Made by a program: the position numbers and the translations under genes
Shown here: in pieces, positions 43,088 through 52,164 of the stretch
Layout of the letters: each line of letters opens with the position of its first letter
How positions within the stretch are numbered: position 1 is the stretch's first letter
The notes under the pieces: generated by a model
What the model saw: only the letters and a program-made list of their open reading frames with translations
Told to the model about the DNA's origin: nothing
Databases searched by the model: none
Source: Sphingobium chlorophenolicum
GTDB lineage: Bacteria > Pseudomonadota > Alphaproteobacteria > Sphingomonadales > Sphingomonadaceae
DNA: 64,000 bases
Reading direction: 5' to 3'
NCBI RefSeq assembly: GCF_000722875.1
Contig: NZ_JFHR01000003.1
Location: 1 to 64,000, forward strand

Positions 43088-44161
43088 ATGAAGATTGCTC
43101 TCCTCTGGCGCGGGAGCGCGGCCGAATGGGCGGGACGGGTTCACGAAGCTCGCCAATGGCCAATCATCCAAGCTCTGCGTTCGATGGGCGCAGTCGCAGA
43201 ACCGATGCTCTACGAGGACAGCATCGCTGACGCGGTTCGTGATAAATTGCTTTCGGTCGATTTGGTCCTCGTCTGGGTAAATCCTCTCGATCCCTCTGGC
43301 GATCGTACGACGCTTGACACCATGCTGCGCGCAGTTGCCGCGCGGGGGATTTCGGTCAGCGCGCATCCCGACGTGATTGCGAAAATCGGCGTCAAGGAAG
43401 TCTTGTATGCCACGCGAGAGATGGACTGGGGAAGCGATGTTGATCGCTATGCCGATGCCGAAAGTCTGAGCGCAGGTTTCCCCCGTCGCCTCTCGAGCGG
43501 CCCTCGCGTCCTGAAGCCGAACAAGGGAAATGGCGGCCAGAACGTCTGGCGCGTCGAGCTGCTCGCGGTCACGCCACCCCCGCTAAGCCCCGATGCGCTG
43601 GTGAGCGTCTTGGAGGCCGGCCTTACGAGCGTACCGAAACACATGACCCTTGGCGCTTTCCTTGATCGCTGGAGACCCTACCTTGAAAAAGGCGGCGTGT
43701 TGATTGATCAGGAGTACCACCCTCGTCTGAGCGAAGGCATGACCCGCTGCTACCTTTGCGGATCACAGGTGGTCGGGTTCGGCCACCAGCTTATCACCGC
43801 GCTGTTGACGCCTGTCGGCGAAAACAATCAGGCTGCCCTCCCGGCACCAGGACCACGCATCATGTTCAGTCCAGATGCGGACCGTTTCGCCGACTTGCGG
43901 GCGATGCTGGAAAACCGATGGATACCCGAATTGCAGCGGTTGCTCGCGATCACGGATGAGGAGCTTCCGCTTCTTTGGGATGCCGATTTCCTCCTGCGCC
44001 GCGGCGCGACGGATGCCGCTCGCGAGCACGTGCTCTGCGAGATCAACGCCAGCTCGGTAGCCCCATTTCCGGAGAGCGCCGTGCTGCCCCTTGCCGCCGC
44101 TGCGATCGGCCGCGCCGCTGGTGCTGCGCGCAGGCGAGGCACGCGTGACGCACCGCGATAA
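43088..44161 (+). CDS. Cj0069-family ATP-grasp-like protein
   Basis: 357 residues. KIALLWRGSAAEWAGRVHEARQ at the N-terminus, the LKPNKGNGGQNVWRVEL segment (an ATP-grasp-like Lys loop and glycine-rich turn), and VLCEINASSVAPFPE (an Asn/Glu metal site of ATP-grasp enzymes) fit the Cj0069 family. Substrate unknown. Followed by a lipoprotein gene with a stop-to-start contact (44159-44161), so they form a two-gene unit. Codon choice and GC are unremarkable. Confidence 0.65.
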   Translation: MKIALLWRGSAAEWAGRVHEARQWPIIQALRSMGAVAEPMLYEDSIADAVRDKLLSVDLVLVWVNPLDPSGDRTTLDTMLRAVAARGISVSAHPDVIAKIGVKEVLYATREMDWGSDVDRYADAESLSAGFPRRLSSGPRVLKPNKGNGGQNVWRVELLAVTPPPLSPDALVSVLEAGLTSVPKHMTLGAFLDRWRPYLEKGGVLIDQEYHPRLSEGMTRCYLCGSQVVGFGHQLITALLTPVGENNQAALPAPGPRIMFSPDADRFADLRAMLENRWIPELQRLLAITDEELPLLWDADFLLRRGATDAAREHVLCEINASSVAPFPESAVLPLAAAAIGRAAGAARRRGTRDAPR

Positions 44162-44184
44162 TGTTTGAAGGAGAGGTCAAAGCG

Positions 44185-44730
44185 ATGACGTTTGTCGATT
44201 ACAATGGGTCGGCCCAGCGACGTGCAACTGCAATAGGTTCAGTCTTGGTGGCGCTCTGCGCACTGACCGGGTGCGGCAGTCCGGGCGATGTAGCGAACAC
44301 GACGCAGGAGGATCAGTCGATCTCTCGCGACTTAGCCGAGTTGAACACAGTCGAAGATCCTCTGCTTCAGGGCAACGATATCGTTCTGCACGAATACGGC
44401 GACGATCGTGCCGCCCCCGTTGCTGCGCCAGTCCAAACCCTAGCTCCTACGAAGGCGGCGCCGAAGATGTTGTCGGGGGCGGCCATTCGGCGGGCTGTCG
44501 TTGGCCATGAACTCACGGACGGCGCGCACTGGGGGTGGAAGTTCAAGCCCAATGGGCGCTTGATCGCTGAGGAAAACGGCGAACAATCGTCACAGCGCTG
44601 GCGCATCCAAGGCGACAAGCTCTGCATCAACGCGGGATACGGGGAACTCTGCTATCGCGCGAGTCGTGACGGACGCTGGCTGCAGCTATGGCGGGACGGC
44701 GTTGTTGATATCGAAGCCGAACTGATCTGA
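44185..44730 (+). CDS. Hypothetical lipoprotein
   Basis: 181 residues from ATG 44185, which has AAGGAGAG eleven bases upstream; ATG at 44161 overlaps the preceding stop and is the alternative. The N-terminal ALCALTGC is a lipobox. The C-terminal half ends in GAHWGWKFKPNGRLIAEENGEQ, RWRIQGDKLCINAGYGELCYRASRDGRWLQLW, a beta-rich domain. Probably exported and membrane-anchored. Not recognised. Paired with the Cj0069 gene. Confidence 0.6.
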   Translation: MTFVDYNGSAQRRATAIGSVLVALCALTGCGSPGDVANTTQEDQSISRDLAELNTVEDPLLQGNDIVLHEYGDDRAAPVAAPVQTLAPTKAAPKMLSGAAIRRAVVGHELTDGAHWGWKFKPNGRLIAEENGEQSSQRWRIQGDKLCINAGYGELCYRASRDGRWLQLWRDGVVDIEAELI

Positions 44731-44752
44731 GGTAACCCAGCACAAGTTACCT
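44730..44752. terminator. Possible bidirectional terminator
   Basis: The 7-bp stem AGGTAAC/GTTACCT with a 9-base loop lies between the converging stops of the lipoprotein and the SOD gene. No T-run on either side, so the case rests on position and symmetry only. Confidence 0.35.
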
Positions 44753-45374
44753 ATCGGGCGTCCGTCGTTCCCGAGCACGCCTGACCACGCTGTGCATTGA
44801 GAAACAGCCAATCAACGTTCGTCCAATTGATCGCATCCATGAACGCTCCAACATAGCTGGCGGCACTGGCGCCAAAGTCGATATGGTAGGAGTGTTCATA
44901 CATATCGAGTGCGAGCAAGGGTGTGCCCCCTGCAAGCGTGTGACAGTGATCGGGCGCCCATTGATTGATAAGCTTTCCATCTCGTGGGCACCATGTAAGC
45001 AGCACCCAGCCCGAACCGCCGCCCAGCGCTTTAGCGATGCTGGCGAACTCACTTCTCCAACGCTCGTAAGAGCCGAATTGTCCTTCTAGGGCGCCGCGTA
45101 ACACCAAACTGGGCTCACTTTCGACTCCCAGACCATCGAAGAACAGTTCGTGCAATATCATGGAATTAGCTGCAACTAATTGCTCTCGCTTCAGTCCGTT
45201 AACGACGTATCCGGGTGTCGTCGCTAAGTCTATTTCGGCAAGCTGCTCGTCGATGAGATTCAGACGTTTGACCGCACCGCTGTAATTATTTTCGTAATGG
45301 CTGACGATCAGCCGCTCCGACATGCCTTTCACCTTTTGGGGATCGCAGCCCAGCGGTTTAATTTCATAAGGCAT
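44751..45374 (-). CDS. chrC: Fe/Mn-family superoxide dismutase (ChrC-like)
   Basis: 207 residues from ATG 45374 (GGGAG six bases ahead). Metal ligands expected of Fe/Mn SOD are seen: His in IVSHYENNYSGAV, His in NSMILHELFFD, and Asp and His in ALDMYEHSYHIDFG. It converts superoxide to peroxide and oxygen. In Ochrobactrum and Cupriavidus chromate operons, chrC is such an SOD next to chrA; here chrA diverges 264 bp away. Symbol is by context. Confidence 0.75.
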   Translation of the reverse strand: MPYEIKPLGCDPQKVKGMSERLIVSHYENNYSGAVKRLNLIDEQLAEIDLATTPGYVVNGLKREQLVAANSMILHELFFDGLGVESEPSLVLRGALEGQFGSYERWRSEFASIAKALGGGSGWVLLTWCPRDGKLINQWAPDHCHTLAGGTPLLALDMYEHSYHIDFGASAASYVGAFMDAINWTNVDWLFLNAQRGQACSGTTDAR

Positions 45375-45638
45375 GTCAAGCTCCCTTCCCATCACCTAAG
45401 TTTCGTCGCCACGATGTCTGAGGCGTACCCGGTACCTTATCGCATGCCGCTCGCCGGGCTATTTCGAGGCAGGCGCGCCGTCGAGAGCCGTGGATCAGGC
45501 ACCTTGATCACCGATGCTGTTGTCGCTTTGCCGGCCAGCAATCCTTCTATCTTGCCACAGTGATGATGCAGACGTTACACGATGTTGTCGAAGATAGATA
45601 CACCTGTGCCGCAAGGGGCTACGAATGGAGGAATTAGG

Positions 45639-46883
45639 ATGAGCCAGGTCGAGCATATTTCGCCGGCACAAGCTGCGGCTCCCTCGACCGAACAAGCGGA
45701 GCCTAGCCCTCCTGAGTTGAGCCACTTCGGTCTGTTCTGGCGATTTTTGAAGTTTGGGACCTTCGCCTTCGGGGGGCCCGTCGCGCAGATCGCCATGATT
45801 CGCCGCGAGCTGGTCGACGAGGAGCGCTGGATCTCGCGAGATCGCTTCAACAAGCTCCTCGCAGTCATGCAGGTGCTACCCGGGCCCGAGGCTCATGAGT
45901 TGTGCGTGCATCTTGGCATGCGCGCTAAGGGGCGGGTAGGCGGGCTGCTCGCCGGCCTCGGCTTCATGCTGCCGGGGTTCGTCTTGATGCTGTTGCTCGC
46001 CTGGGTTTACACGCGCCTTCCGATCGCCGGTACCTTTCTTGGTGCAGCGTTCCTTGGTGTCCAGGCAGCCGTCGTCGCGGTCATTGCGCGCGCGGTCCAC
46101 CGGATCGGTGAGCACATTCTGCTCGATCCCTGGCTATGGGCGGCGGCGATCATCACGGCGCTTGCATCCATCGCCGGAGTGACTTTCTGGATTGTTCTAC
46201 CAGCTGCGGGTATCGGCTACGCTCTGGCGGTGTCACGACGCTACGTGCTGGCAGGTGGGGTATTGGTTGCGGTCGCGATCGCAGCTGCAGCCGCTTATGC
46301 CGGAGCGGGGCCAGACCAAGCCGTGACGACCGTAACGCGAGGCCCCGCGCCAACCACGTTCGCGCTGTTCATCGCTGGGCTGAAAGGCGGACTACTGACG
46401 TTCGGAGGCGCCTACACCGCCATTCCGTTCGTCCGCGCCGACACGGTTGGCCGCGGCTGGATGAGCGATGCGCAATTTCTCGATGGGCTAGGATTGTCGG
46501 GGATCCTTCCAGCCCCACTTGTCATCTTCGCCACCTTCGTCGGATGGATCTGCGGCGGGTTACCTGGCGCCCTTGCCACCACGGTCGGGATGTTCCTGCC
46601 GGCTTTCGGGTTTTCGCTGGTCCTTTACGAGCGCTTGGAAACGATCGTGGAGCATCATCGCCTGCAGCTCGTTCTCACCGGTATCGCGGCAAGTGTCGTA
46701 GGATTTATTGTTGTCACGCTCCTAGATTTGGGACGAACCACGGCCGCGAAGACGCCGAACCTCGCGATCAGCGCTCTCATCTTCATCGGAGCACTTGTCC
46801 TGCTCTATCGCTGGAAGAGCAAGCTTGCGACCCCAGTCGCGCTCGCTATCGGGGCCGGGATCGGTCTTGTAGGCCTTCAGTAG
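45639..46883 (+). CDS. chrA: Chromate transporter ChrA
   Basis: 414 residues from ATG 45639, after GGAGGAATTAGG. The FGLFWRFLKFGTFAFGGPVAQIAMIRRELVDEERWIS motif opens each half of ChrA, and the second half repeats it as FIAGLKGGLLTFGGAYTAIPFVRADTVGRGWMS. About 10 to 12 membrane helices. It exports chromate. Divergent from the SOD gene, sharing the 45375-45638 promoter region. The N-terminus has a short soluble Pro/Glu-rich part. Confidence 0.92.
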   Translation: MSQVEHISPAQAAAPSTEQAEPSPPELSHFGLFWRFLKFGTFAFGGPVAQIAMIRRELVDEERWISRDRFNKLLAVMQVLPGPEAHELCVHLGMRAKGRVGGLLAGLGFMLPGFVLMLLLAWVYTRLPIAGTFLGAAFLGVQAAVVAVIARAVHRIGEHILLDPWLWAAAIITALASIAGVTFWIVLPAAGIGYALAVSRRYVLAGGVLVAVAIAAAAAYAGAGPDQAVTTVTRGPAPTTFALFIAGLKGGLLTFGGAYTAIPFVRADTVGRGWMSDAQFLDGLGLSGILPAPLVIFATFVGWICGGLPGALATTVGMFLPAFGFSLVLYERLETIVEHHRLQLVLTGIAASVVGFIVVTLLDLGRTTAAKTPNLAISALIFIGALVLLYRWKSKLATPVALAIGAGIGLVGLQ

Positions 46884-46920
46884 CGCATCGATCGTCGGCG
46901 ACTGCAAGCTCTGGGATTCA

Positions 46921-47106
46921 ATGGCTCCCAAATTCCGGTCGAAGAAACAGGCCACGACGGTCGACGGCCATCAATATGACGCGTTTCCCGAGATCAACTG
47001 GCTATACGCCCGAGTAACCAACTGGCTGGAGGGCTCATTCAAGTCCCTCCAGCCAGACGATGTCGCAACAAAGGGGGAGTGGAACACGGAAAACACTTCG
47101 CCCTGA
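46921..47106 (+). CDS. Small hypothetical protein after chrA
   Basis: 61 residues, MAPKFRSKKQATTVDGHQYDAFPEINWLYARVTNWLEGSFK, then an acidic tail. The ATG has no clear ribosome site. It lies 37 bp after chrA in the same direction. No homology recognised; it may be a remnant. The remaining stretch up to 47430 shows no other convincing gene. Confidence 0.3.
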   Translation: MAPKFRSKKQATTVDGHQYDAFPEINWLYARVTNWLEGSFKSLQPDDVATKGEWNTENTSP

Positions 47107-47430
47107 CAAAGAAGGTGGTCGCTCAGCCTACCGGTCAGACGAGTACAATAGTTCTCTCATCGTGAACCTAGGCTGATCATAGCGGAAAGCGCGACACCAC
47201 CGCAGAGAGCGTGGTGATAGTTGTTGACGACAGCGGGTCGGTTTCTAGCCGATCAAGAAGGTTCTTCGGCCCGACGGTGCGGGCCGTGGGGCTCCGGGGA
47301 ATAATGCGCAGAGCAGCAATCGTGCCGCCCATCGGCAGCTCCTTGGCAACGCGATCGACCTTCGTACTCAGTGAACTATTGCCCTTGCTAACGATTTGCA
47401 TTAGCAGGGTTAGAAAAGCTGGAGATAATC

Positions 47431-49491
47431 GTGCCCGTAGTAGCCGCCATGTTGCTCGCTGCGTCTGATGCTGTTGCTCGTGCCACGCCTGCGCTCGAAA
47501 CACAGACAGTGGACGAAATTGTCGTTACCGCGGATCGACGCGGCGGCTTCGGCGCTGATCTGGTTCAAGTCGGCACGTTTCGCGGCGCACGGCTGATCGA
47601 CGTCCCTCTGACGGTCAATGTGGTGCCGCGTGAGCTGCTCCGCGCCCAGGCGGCGCAAAGCGTCTATGATGCGCTCCGCAACACCGCGGGCGTCAGCCGC
47701 GCGCAGCTCAACGGGGCGACCTACGACAATGTCGCGATCCGCGGCATCCTGGTCGAGAACCGGACCAGCTACCGGCTGAACGGCATGCTGCCCGTCATCA
47801 ACCTCGTCGACCTGCCGGTGGAGAACAAGGACCGCGTCGAGGTGCTGAAGGGCGTGGGCGCGCTCTACTACGGCTTCGCGCCGCCCTCGGGCATCGTCAA
47901 CCTCGTCACCAAGCGCGCCGACCGCGATGTGACGGAGGCGACGTTGCAGGTGAACGAATATGCCGGGACCAATGCCGCGATCGACCTCGGCCGGCGCTTC
48001 GGCGACCGGGCGGGCCTGCGCTTCAACGGTGCGGCGGGGATCGTGGAGACGGGGATCGACCGCTTCTCCGGCGAGCGCTTCGTGGCGGCGCTGGCGGGCG
48101 ACCTCGCGCCCACCGACCGGCTCAAGCTCGCCTTCGACGTGGAGCATGTGTCCAAGGACGTGACGGAGCCCGCCGCGCTCCAGCTGCTCCCGGCCGCGCA
48201 GGGGCGCGTGCCGGCGATCCCCGATCCGCGGACGAACTTCGGCGGGGAGAATCTTCGCTACGCCGCACACGCCACCAACTGGCTCGGCCGCGCCGATTGG
48301 CGGGCGTTCGACAGCCTGGTGCTGACCGCGGAATATGGCGAGGCGCGCACCGAGCGCGACCGCGATTTCGCCCAGCTGGAGAGCTATGGCGGCGCGAACG
48401 GGCAGGGGGTGCTTCGCATCTTTCCCACGCGCGACCAGCGCTACCGCAACCGGAACGCCCGCGCCGAGCTCGCCGCCGCCTTCTCGACCGGTCCGGTGCG
48501 ACACAACCTCGTCGCCGGAGTGACGAGCAACTGGCGCTTCCAGAACGGTCGTAACGGCGCGTCCTTCACGGTCGCCCAGAGCTTCCTTGCACCGCGCGAC
48601 GTGCAGCCGGTGGAGCCCACCCGCTTCACCGCCGCCCCGCTCCACATCCGCGACCTCGGTTACTACGTGACCGATCGGATGAGCTCGGGGCCGGTGGACC
48701 TGCTCGCAGGGCTGCGCCGATCCGAATATCGCAGCCGCGCCACTTCGGCGACCGGCATCACCACCCGGTTCGAGTTGTCGAAATGGACGCCGTCAGTTGG
48801 CCTGATCGTCAAGCCGACCGGGAAGCTGTCGCTTTACGTCACCTATATCGAAGGGCTGGAGGAGGGCGGCACCGCGCCGTCCAACGTCGTCAACGCCTTC
48901 GAGGTGCTGCCTCCCGCTGTCACTCGCCAATACGAGGCGGGCATCAAGGGCGAGCTGTTCCGCCGCGTCGTGCTCCAGCTGGCGGGGTTCCGCATCGAGC
49001 GGCGCTTTGCCTTCACCGACCTGACGGACAATGTCTTCAAGCTGGCCGGCGACACGCGTTATCAGGGCGTCGAGGCATCACTGTCGGGCGAGGTAACGCG
49101 CGCGCTGTCGGTCTACGCATCTGGCCAGTGGCTCGACGCGGAGATCCGCCGGTCGAATCAGGCCGCGCTTGTCGGCAACACGCCGGAGAACACGCCGGAA
49201 TGGACGGCCAGCCTGTTTACCGAATATCGTCCGATCGAGCGGCTAGGGTTAGGTGCGGGCGTGTTCCATGTCGGCGCGCGCGCGGTGGACGCCGCCAACA
49301 CCGCCTCGGTAGACGGCTACACGCTCTTCTCGGCCTCAGCGCGCTACACCTTAGCCGGCGCCACGCCGATGACGCTCCAGCTCAACGCCGACAACCTGTT
49401 CGACAAACGCCACTGGTCGGCCGCGGGAAACAACCTGCTCGGTGTCGGCTTGCCGCGTCAGGTCAAGCTGACCGCCCGGATCCCATTGTGA
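47431..49491 (+). CDS. TonB-dependent siderophore-type receptor
   Basis: 686 residues from GTG 47431 with GGAGATAATC before it. Short leader, TonB box-like DEIVVTADRRGG, plug block LIDVPLTVNVVPRELLRAQAAQSVYDALRNTAGVSRAQLNG, then a barrel ending ARIPL at the C-terminus. Immediately followed (GTGA overlap) by a PepSY membrane protein, the usual siderophore receptor plus ferric reductase-like pair. Its wobble GC is higher than in the flanking genes. Confidence 0.85.
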   Translation: MPVVAAMLLAASDAVARATPALETQTVDEIVVTADRRGGFGADLVQVGTFRGARLIDVPLTVNVVPRELLRAQAAQSVYDALRNTAGVSRAQLNGATYDNVAIRGILVENRTSYRLNGMLPVINLVDLPVENKDRVEVLKGVGALYYGFAPPSGIVNLVTKRADRDVTEATLQVNEYAGTNAAIDLGRRFGDRAGLRFNGAAGIVETGIDRFSGERFVAALAGDLAPTDRLKLAFDVEHVSKDVTEPAALQLLPAAQGRVPAIPDPRTNFGGENLRYAAHATNWLGRADWRAFDSLVLTAEYGEARTERDRDFAQLESYGGANGQGVLRIFPTRDQRYRNRNARAELAAAFSTGPVRHNLVAGVTSNWRFQNGRNGASFTVAQSFLAPRDVQPVEPTRFTAAPLHIRDLGYYVTDRMSSGPVDLLAGLRRSEYRSRATSATGITTRFELSKWTPSVGLIVKPTGKLSLYVTYIEGLEEGGTAPSNVVNAFEVLPPAVTRQYEAGIKGELFRRVVLQLAGFRIERRFAFTDLTDNVFKLAGDTRYQGVEASLSGEVTRALSVYASGQWLDAEIRRSNQAALVGNTPENTPEWTASLFTEYRPIERLGLGAGVFHVGARAVDAANTASVDGYTLFSASARYTLAGATPMTLQLNADNLFDKRHWSAAGNNLLGVGLPRQVKLTARIPL

Positions 49492-50552
49492 CAACTCGCC
49501 ACTTCCTCGTCCGGCTGCACCTCTGGTTCGGGCTGACGCTCGGGCTGGTCTGGGCGGTGCAGGGTTTGACGGGGGCGGCCCTGGTCTTTCATCGCGAACT
49601 GGATCGTTGGGGCGTGAAGATTACGTCGGGCCCGATGGCGCCGGTGGACCGGCTCATTGCTGCCGCCGAACGGCAGGCGGGCACGCCGGTGCGAATGCTT
49701 TCCGTCGCTGATTCGAAGGGCGGCATCCTGCAAGCCTCATACAAGGACGCGCACGGATACGATCGCAATGTTCGACTGGATGCCGCGTCGGCAAGAGTCG
49801 TGGACGACCGTTCCGGCGCGTCAGGTTGGCGCTGGGTCTACAACTTGCACGAAGAGTTGCTGCTTGGTGATCGCGCTTCGACGTTGGTTGGCCTGACGGG
49901 ACTGTTCCTCGCCAGTATTGCCGCGACCGGTCTTTGGCTCGGCTGGCCGCGCCGCCGGGGCTCGCTTGCGGCGCTGACGCCATCGCAGTGGCAAGGGCGG
50001 CGGCAGAAATTGCGCAGCTGGCATCGCATGTGGGGACTCACCGCCGCAGCCGTGCTCATCATCGTTGCACTGAGTGGCGCGGCCACCGTACTACGTCCGC
50101 AGCTATGGTCGCTGTTACAGCGAACGACACCCTTTCGGCCGCCTTACAAGGCAGCCGGCCCGCTCCCAGAGCGTATGGTGACGGCTGGGGATGCCTGGAG
50201 TGCCGCACAGCGCGTCTTTCCGGATGGGCGCTTCGTTCGCGTGACGATGCCCGTTGCCGGTTCGCCCGCCTACTATGTCCGCGTGCTCCGACCCGGGGAG
50301 ATACGCGCGTGGTCTGGCACTAGTAGCGTCGTGGTCGATGCTGGCTCTGGCCGGATCCTCGCGCGACATGACGCTCTAACGGCGCCTTGGCCCAATCGGC
50401 TATATGATGCCGTCTTCTCCCTCCATAACGGCGAAGCCGCCGGAGTTGTTGGCCGCCTCCTTGTCTTGCTGGCTGGGCTCGCGTTGCCCGTCCTATATGT
50501 CACGGGACTTCTCTCCTGGTGGCGCAGGCGCAAGATCAGGGTTGCCGGTTGA
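49488..50552 (+). CDS. PepSY-associated membrane protein (siderophore reductase type)
   Basis: 354 residues, GTG overlapping the receptor stop. Four membrane regions: LHLWFGLTLGLVWAVQGLTGAALVFHRELD, LVGLTGLFLASIAATGLWLGWPRR, SWHRMWGLTAAAVLIIVALSGAA, and LVLLAGLALPVLYVTGLLSWWRR. Conserved His in the first and third helices probably bind heme. In the family these release iron from imported siderophores. Operon with the receptor. Confidence 0.85.
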   Translation: MTTRHFLVRLHLWFGLTLGLVWAVQGLTGAALVFHRELDRWGVKITSGPMAPVDRLIAAAERQAGTPVRMLSVADSKGGILQASYKDAHGYDRNVRLDAASARVVDDRSGASGWRWVYNLHEELLLGDRASTLVGLTGLFLASIAATGLWLGWPRRRGSLAALTPSQWQGRRQKLRSWHRMWGLTAAAVLIIVALSGAATVLRPQLWSLLQRTTPFRPPYKAAGPLPERMVTAGDAWSAAQRVFPDGRFVRVTMPVAGSPAYYVRVLRPGEIRAWSGTSSVVVDAGSGRILARHDALTAPWPNRLYDAVFSLHNGEAAGVVGRLLVLLAGLALPVLYVTGLLSWWRRRKIRVAG

Positions 50553-50757
50553 ATTTCGTTGTTTGGGAAAGTGGTCGCAACCCGTCCATCAAGCGGGGCC
50601 GGCCTGGATGAGGCCGTTTGGTTGCCCTCCGCCGCTGGGCAGATACGGTAATAGAGAGCGGCGGAGGATTGGGCGTAAGTTATATATGTCGGCGACATGC
50701 TGTGAATAATTGGATCGAAAATGATGTTACCGAGTCATCGTCAACCCGAAACGTCCA

Positions 50758-51642
50758 CTAATCCTTCTTCACATTAGTCTTGTTGATTGCGACCCGCATC
50801 GAACGGGCGAGAACGCGGGCATCGGCATTTGCCCAGAAATGAACGTAAAACAGCCGCGGCTCGTCTTCCAGCATGTGGTTATGGAGAGCCGTAACCTCAA
50901 TGCCCTGCGAGCGCAGCGTCCGCAGCACCTCAGGAACCTCGCTCGCAATCAGTACGAGGTCGCCGGTGATCGCAGCCTTGCCGCCGCCCGTGGGTTGAAA
51001 ATTGATTACGTTGGCGACGCCCATGGCCTGCGGGATGGCCATGCCGGCATCGGTCAGGCGTTCTGCCCGCGGAATGCCGAACTGGTAAGTGCCACCGGCA
51101 ATCTTGCCCTTTGCTCCCATCAGGCGATCCAGAGACGCTAGATCGAGGCCCGGAAGTGTCGTCGCCGGGGCAGACGCTGGCTGCGGCCCGAGCGGAGTGC
51201 GGCTCAACGCGAGCGCTGCGCGCAGCCCCTGCGCGAGCTTAACCGGATCGCCGTGTGCCGCGATGTGCATGTACATAGTCGCCGGCGATGAGCGAAGCAC
51301 GTGATTGTGCAGGGCAGTGATGGTGAAGCCACTCGCGAAGAGGCGAGCCAGAACAGGGTTCACCTCGGCATGCGTCAGAACGAGGTCGCCCATGATCATC
51401 ACCTCATCGCCCATCGGCTGAAACGCCGCCCAAGAACCGAGCGCGAGGGCAGGTTTGATCGAGACGCCATCGAGGGTGACCGAAAGATCGCTCCGGGGAA
51501 ACGAGAACCGGTGCACGCCATCTGCAGAGACCGTGCCGGGTCGACCAAGCGCCGCATCGACCTTGCTCCAGTCCGGCTCCGCCATCGCCGCGGTTGGCAG
51601 CGCTAGCGCCGCAAGCGCCATCACCGTCAACTTCTTGAACAT
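50758..51642 (-). CDS. DUF1259 family protein with internal duplication
   Basis: 294 residues from ATG 51642, preceded by GAGGAGTGATT. Signal peptide to about residue 24 (ALALPTAAMA). Two repeats each contain a His-rich motif: ALHNHVLRSSPATMYMHIAAHGDP and ALHNHMLEDEPRLFYVHFWANAD, following VGDEVMIMGDLVLTHAEV and GGGKAAITGDLVLIASEV respectively. Exported protein of unknown activity, perhaps metal-binding by its His clusters. Downstream of a Rap1a-like gene. Confidence 0.75.
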   Translation of the reverse strand: MFKKLTVMALAALALPTAAMAEPDWSKVDAALGRPGTVSADGVHRFSFPRSDLSVTLDGVSIKPALALGSWAAFQPMGDEVMIMGDLVLTHAEVNPVLARLFASGFTITALHNHVLRSSPATMYMHIAAHGDPVKLAQGLRAALALSRTPLGPQPASAPATTLPGLDLASLDRLMGAKGKIAGGTYQFGIPRAERLTDAGMAIPQAMGVANVINFQPTGGGKAAITGDLVLIASEVPEVLRTLRSQGIEVTALHNHMLEDEPRLFYVHFWANADARVLARSMRVAINKTNVKKD

Positions 51643-51658
51643 AATCACTCCTCTATCA

Positions 51659-52006
51659 TCAGTTGACCCGACATGGAAATGCCTCGCGCAATGCGAACGT
51701 CACGCCGGCTAGGCGAGGAAGGCTGCCTGTGGTCCGGTTTCTCCGGGCCCATGTAAGGTAGATTCTGCTGAGCTGGCCACGATTATAGCCCCGCCCACAT
51801 ATACCGTTGGCGTTACCGCCTTTCCCGAAAGCCGCAAGTGTATCGGCAACACCCTGGATATACGTATCGCACTGCCCGTCTGCCTTACCAGCCTCGGCTT
51901 GGCATCGCGCATAGAATTGATTGCCTGTCTCCCCAACTTGAGCGGCAACAGGTATCGACACCACAGCGTACGTCACGGCCGCCGCGACCGCAATCTCTCG
52001 AACCAC
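51659..52006 (-). CDS. Rap1a/Tai-like exported protein
   Basis: 115 residues. Signal peptide (VREIAVAAAVTYAVVSIPVAAQ), then FYARCQAEAGKADGQCDTYIQGVADTLAAF, NGICGRGYNRGQLSRIYLTWARRN and FALREAFPCRVN; four Cys as in the Rap1a family. Second such gene in the window (see 39706-40065), again without a toxin partner. 16 bp upstream of the DUF1259 gene, so co-transcribed. Confidence 0.65.
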   Translation of the reverse strand: MVREIAVAAAVTYAVVSIPVAAQVGETGNQFYARCQAEAGKADGQCDTYIQGVADTLAAFGKGGNANGICGRGYNRGQLSRIYLTWARRNRTTGSLPRLAGVTFALREAFPCRVN

Positions 52007-52164
52007 CTAATGCCTCCTCAGGTCATTCCTATAAAAATACTCGTAGGCGATTTGCCATCACCGCTCACCGACATCCGGTGCTTTAGGGCGCGGTGGACAG
52101 GGAGCCATCTATATTGATCGTTAGACACCACAAAGCCCGTCACTCTGCCCTCAATCTCTAGGTC

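Noticed and set aside
47177..47503. 108-aa leftward ORF before the receptor gene
   Set aside because: Overlaps the start of the receptor and has no recognisable motif or ribosome site; a weak possibility of a real C-terminal fragment remains.
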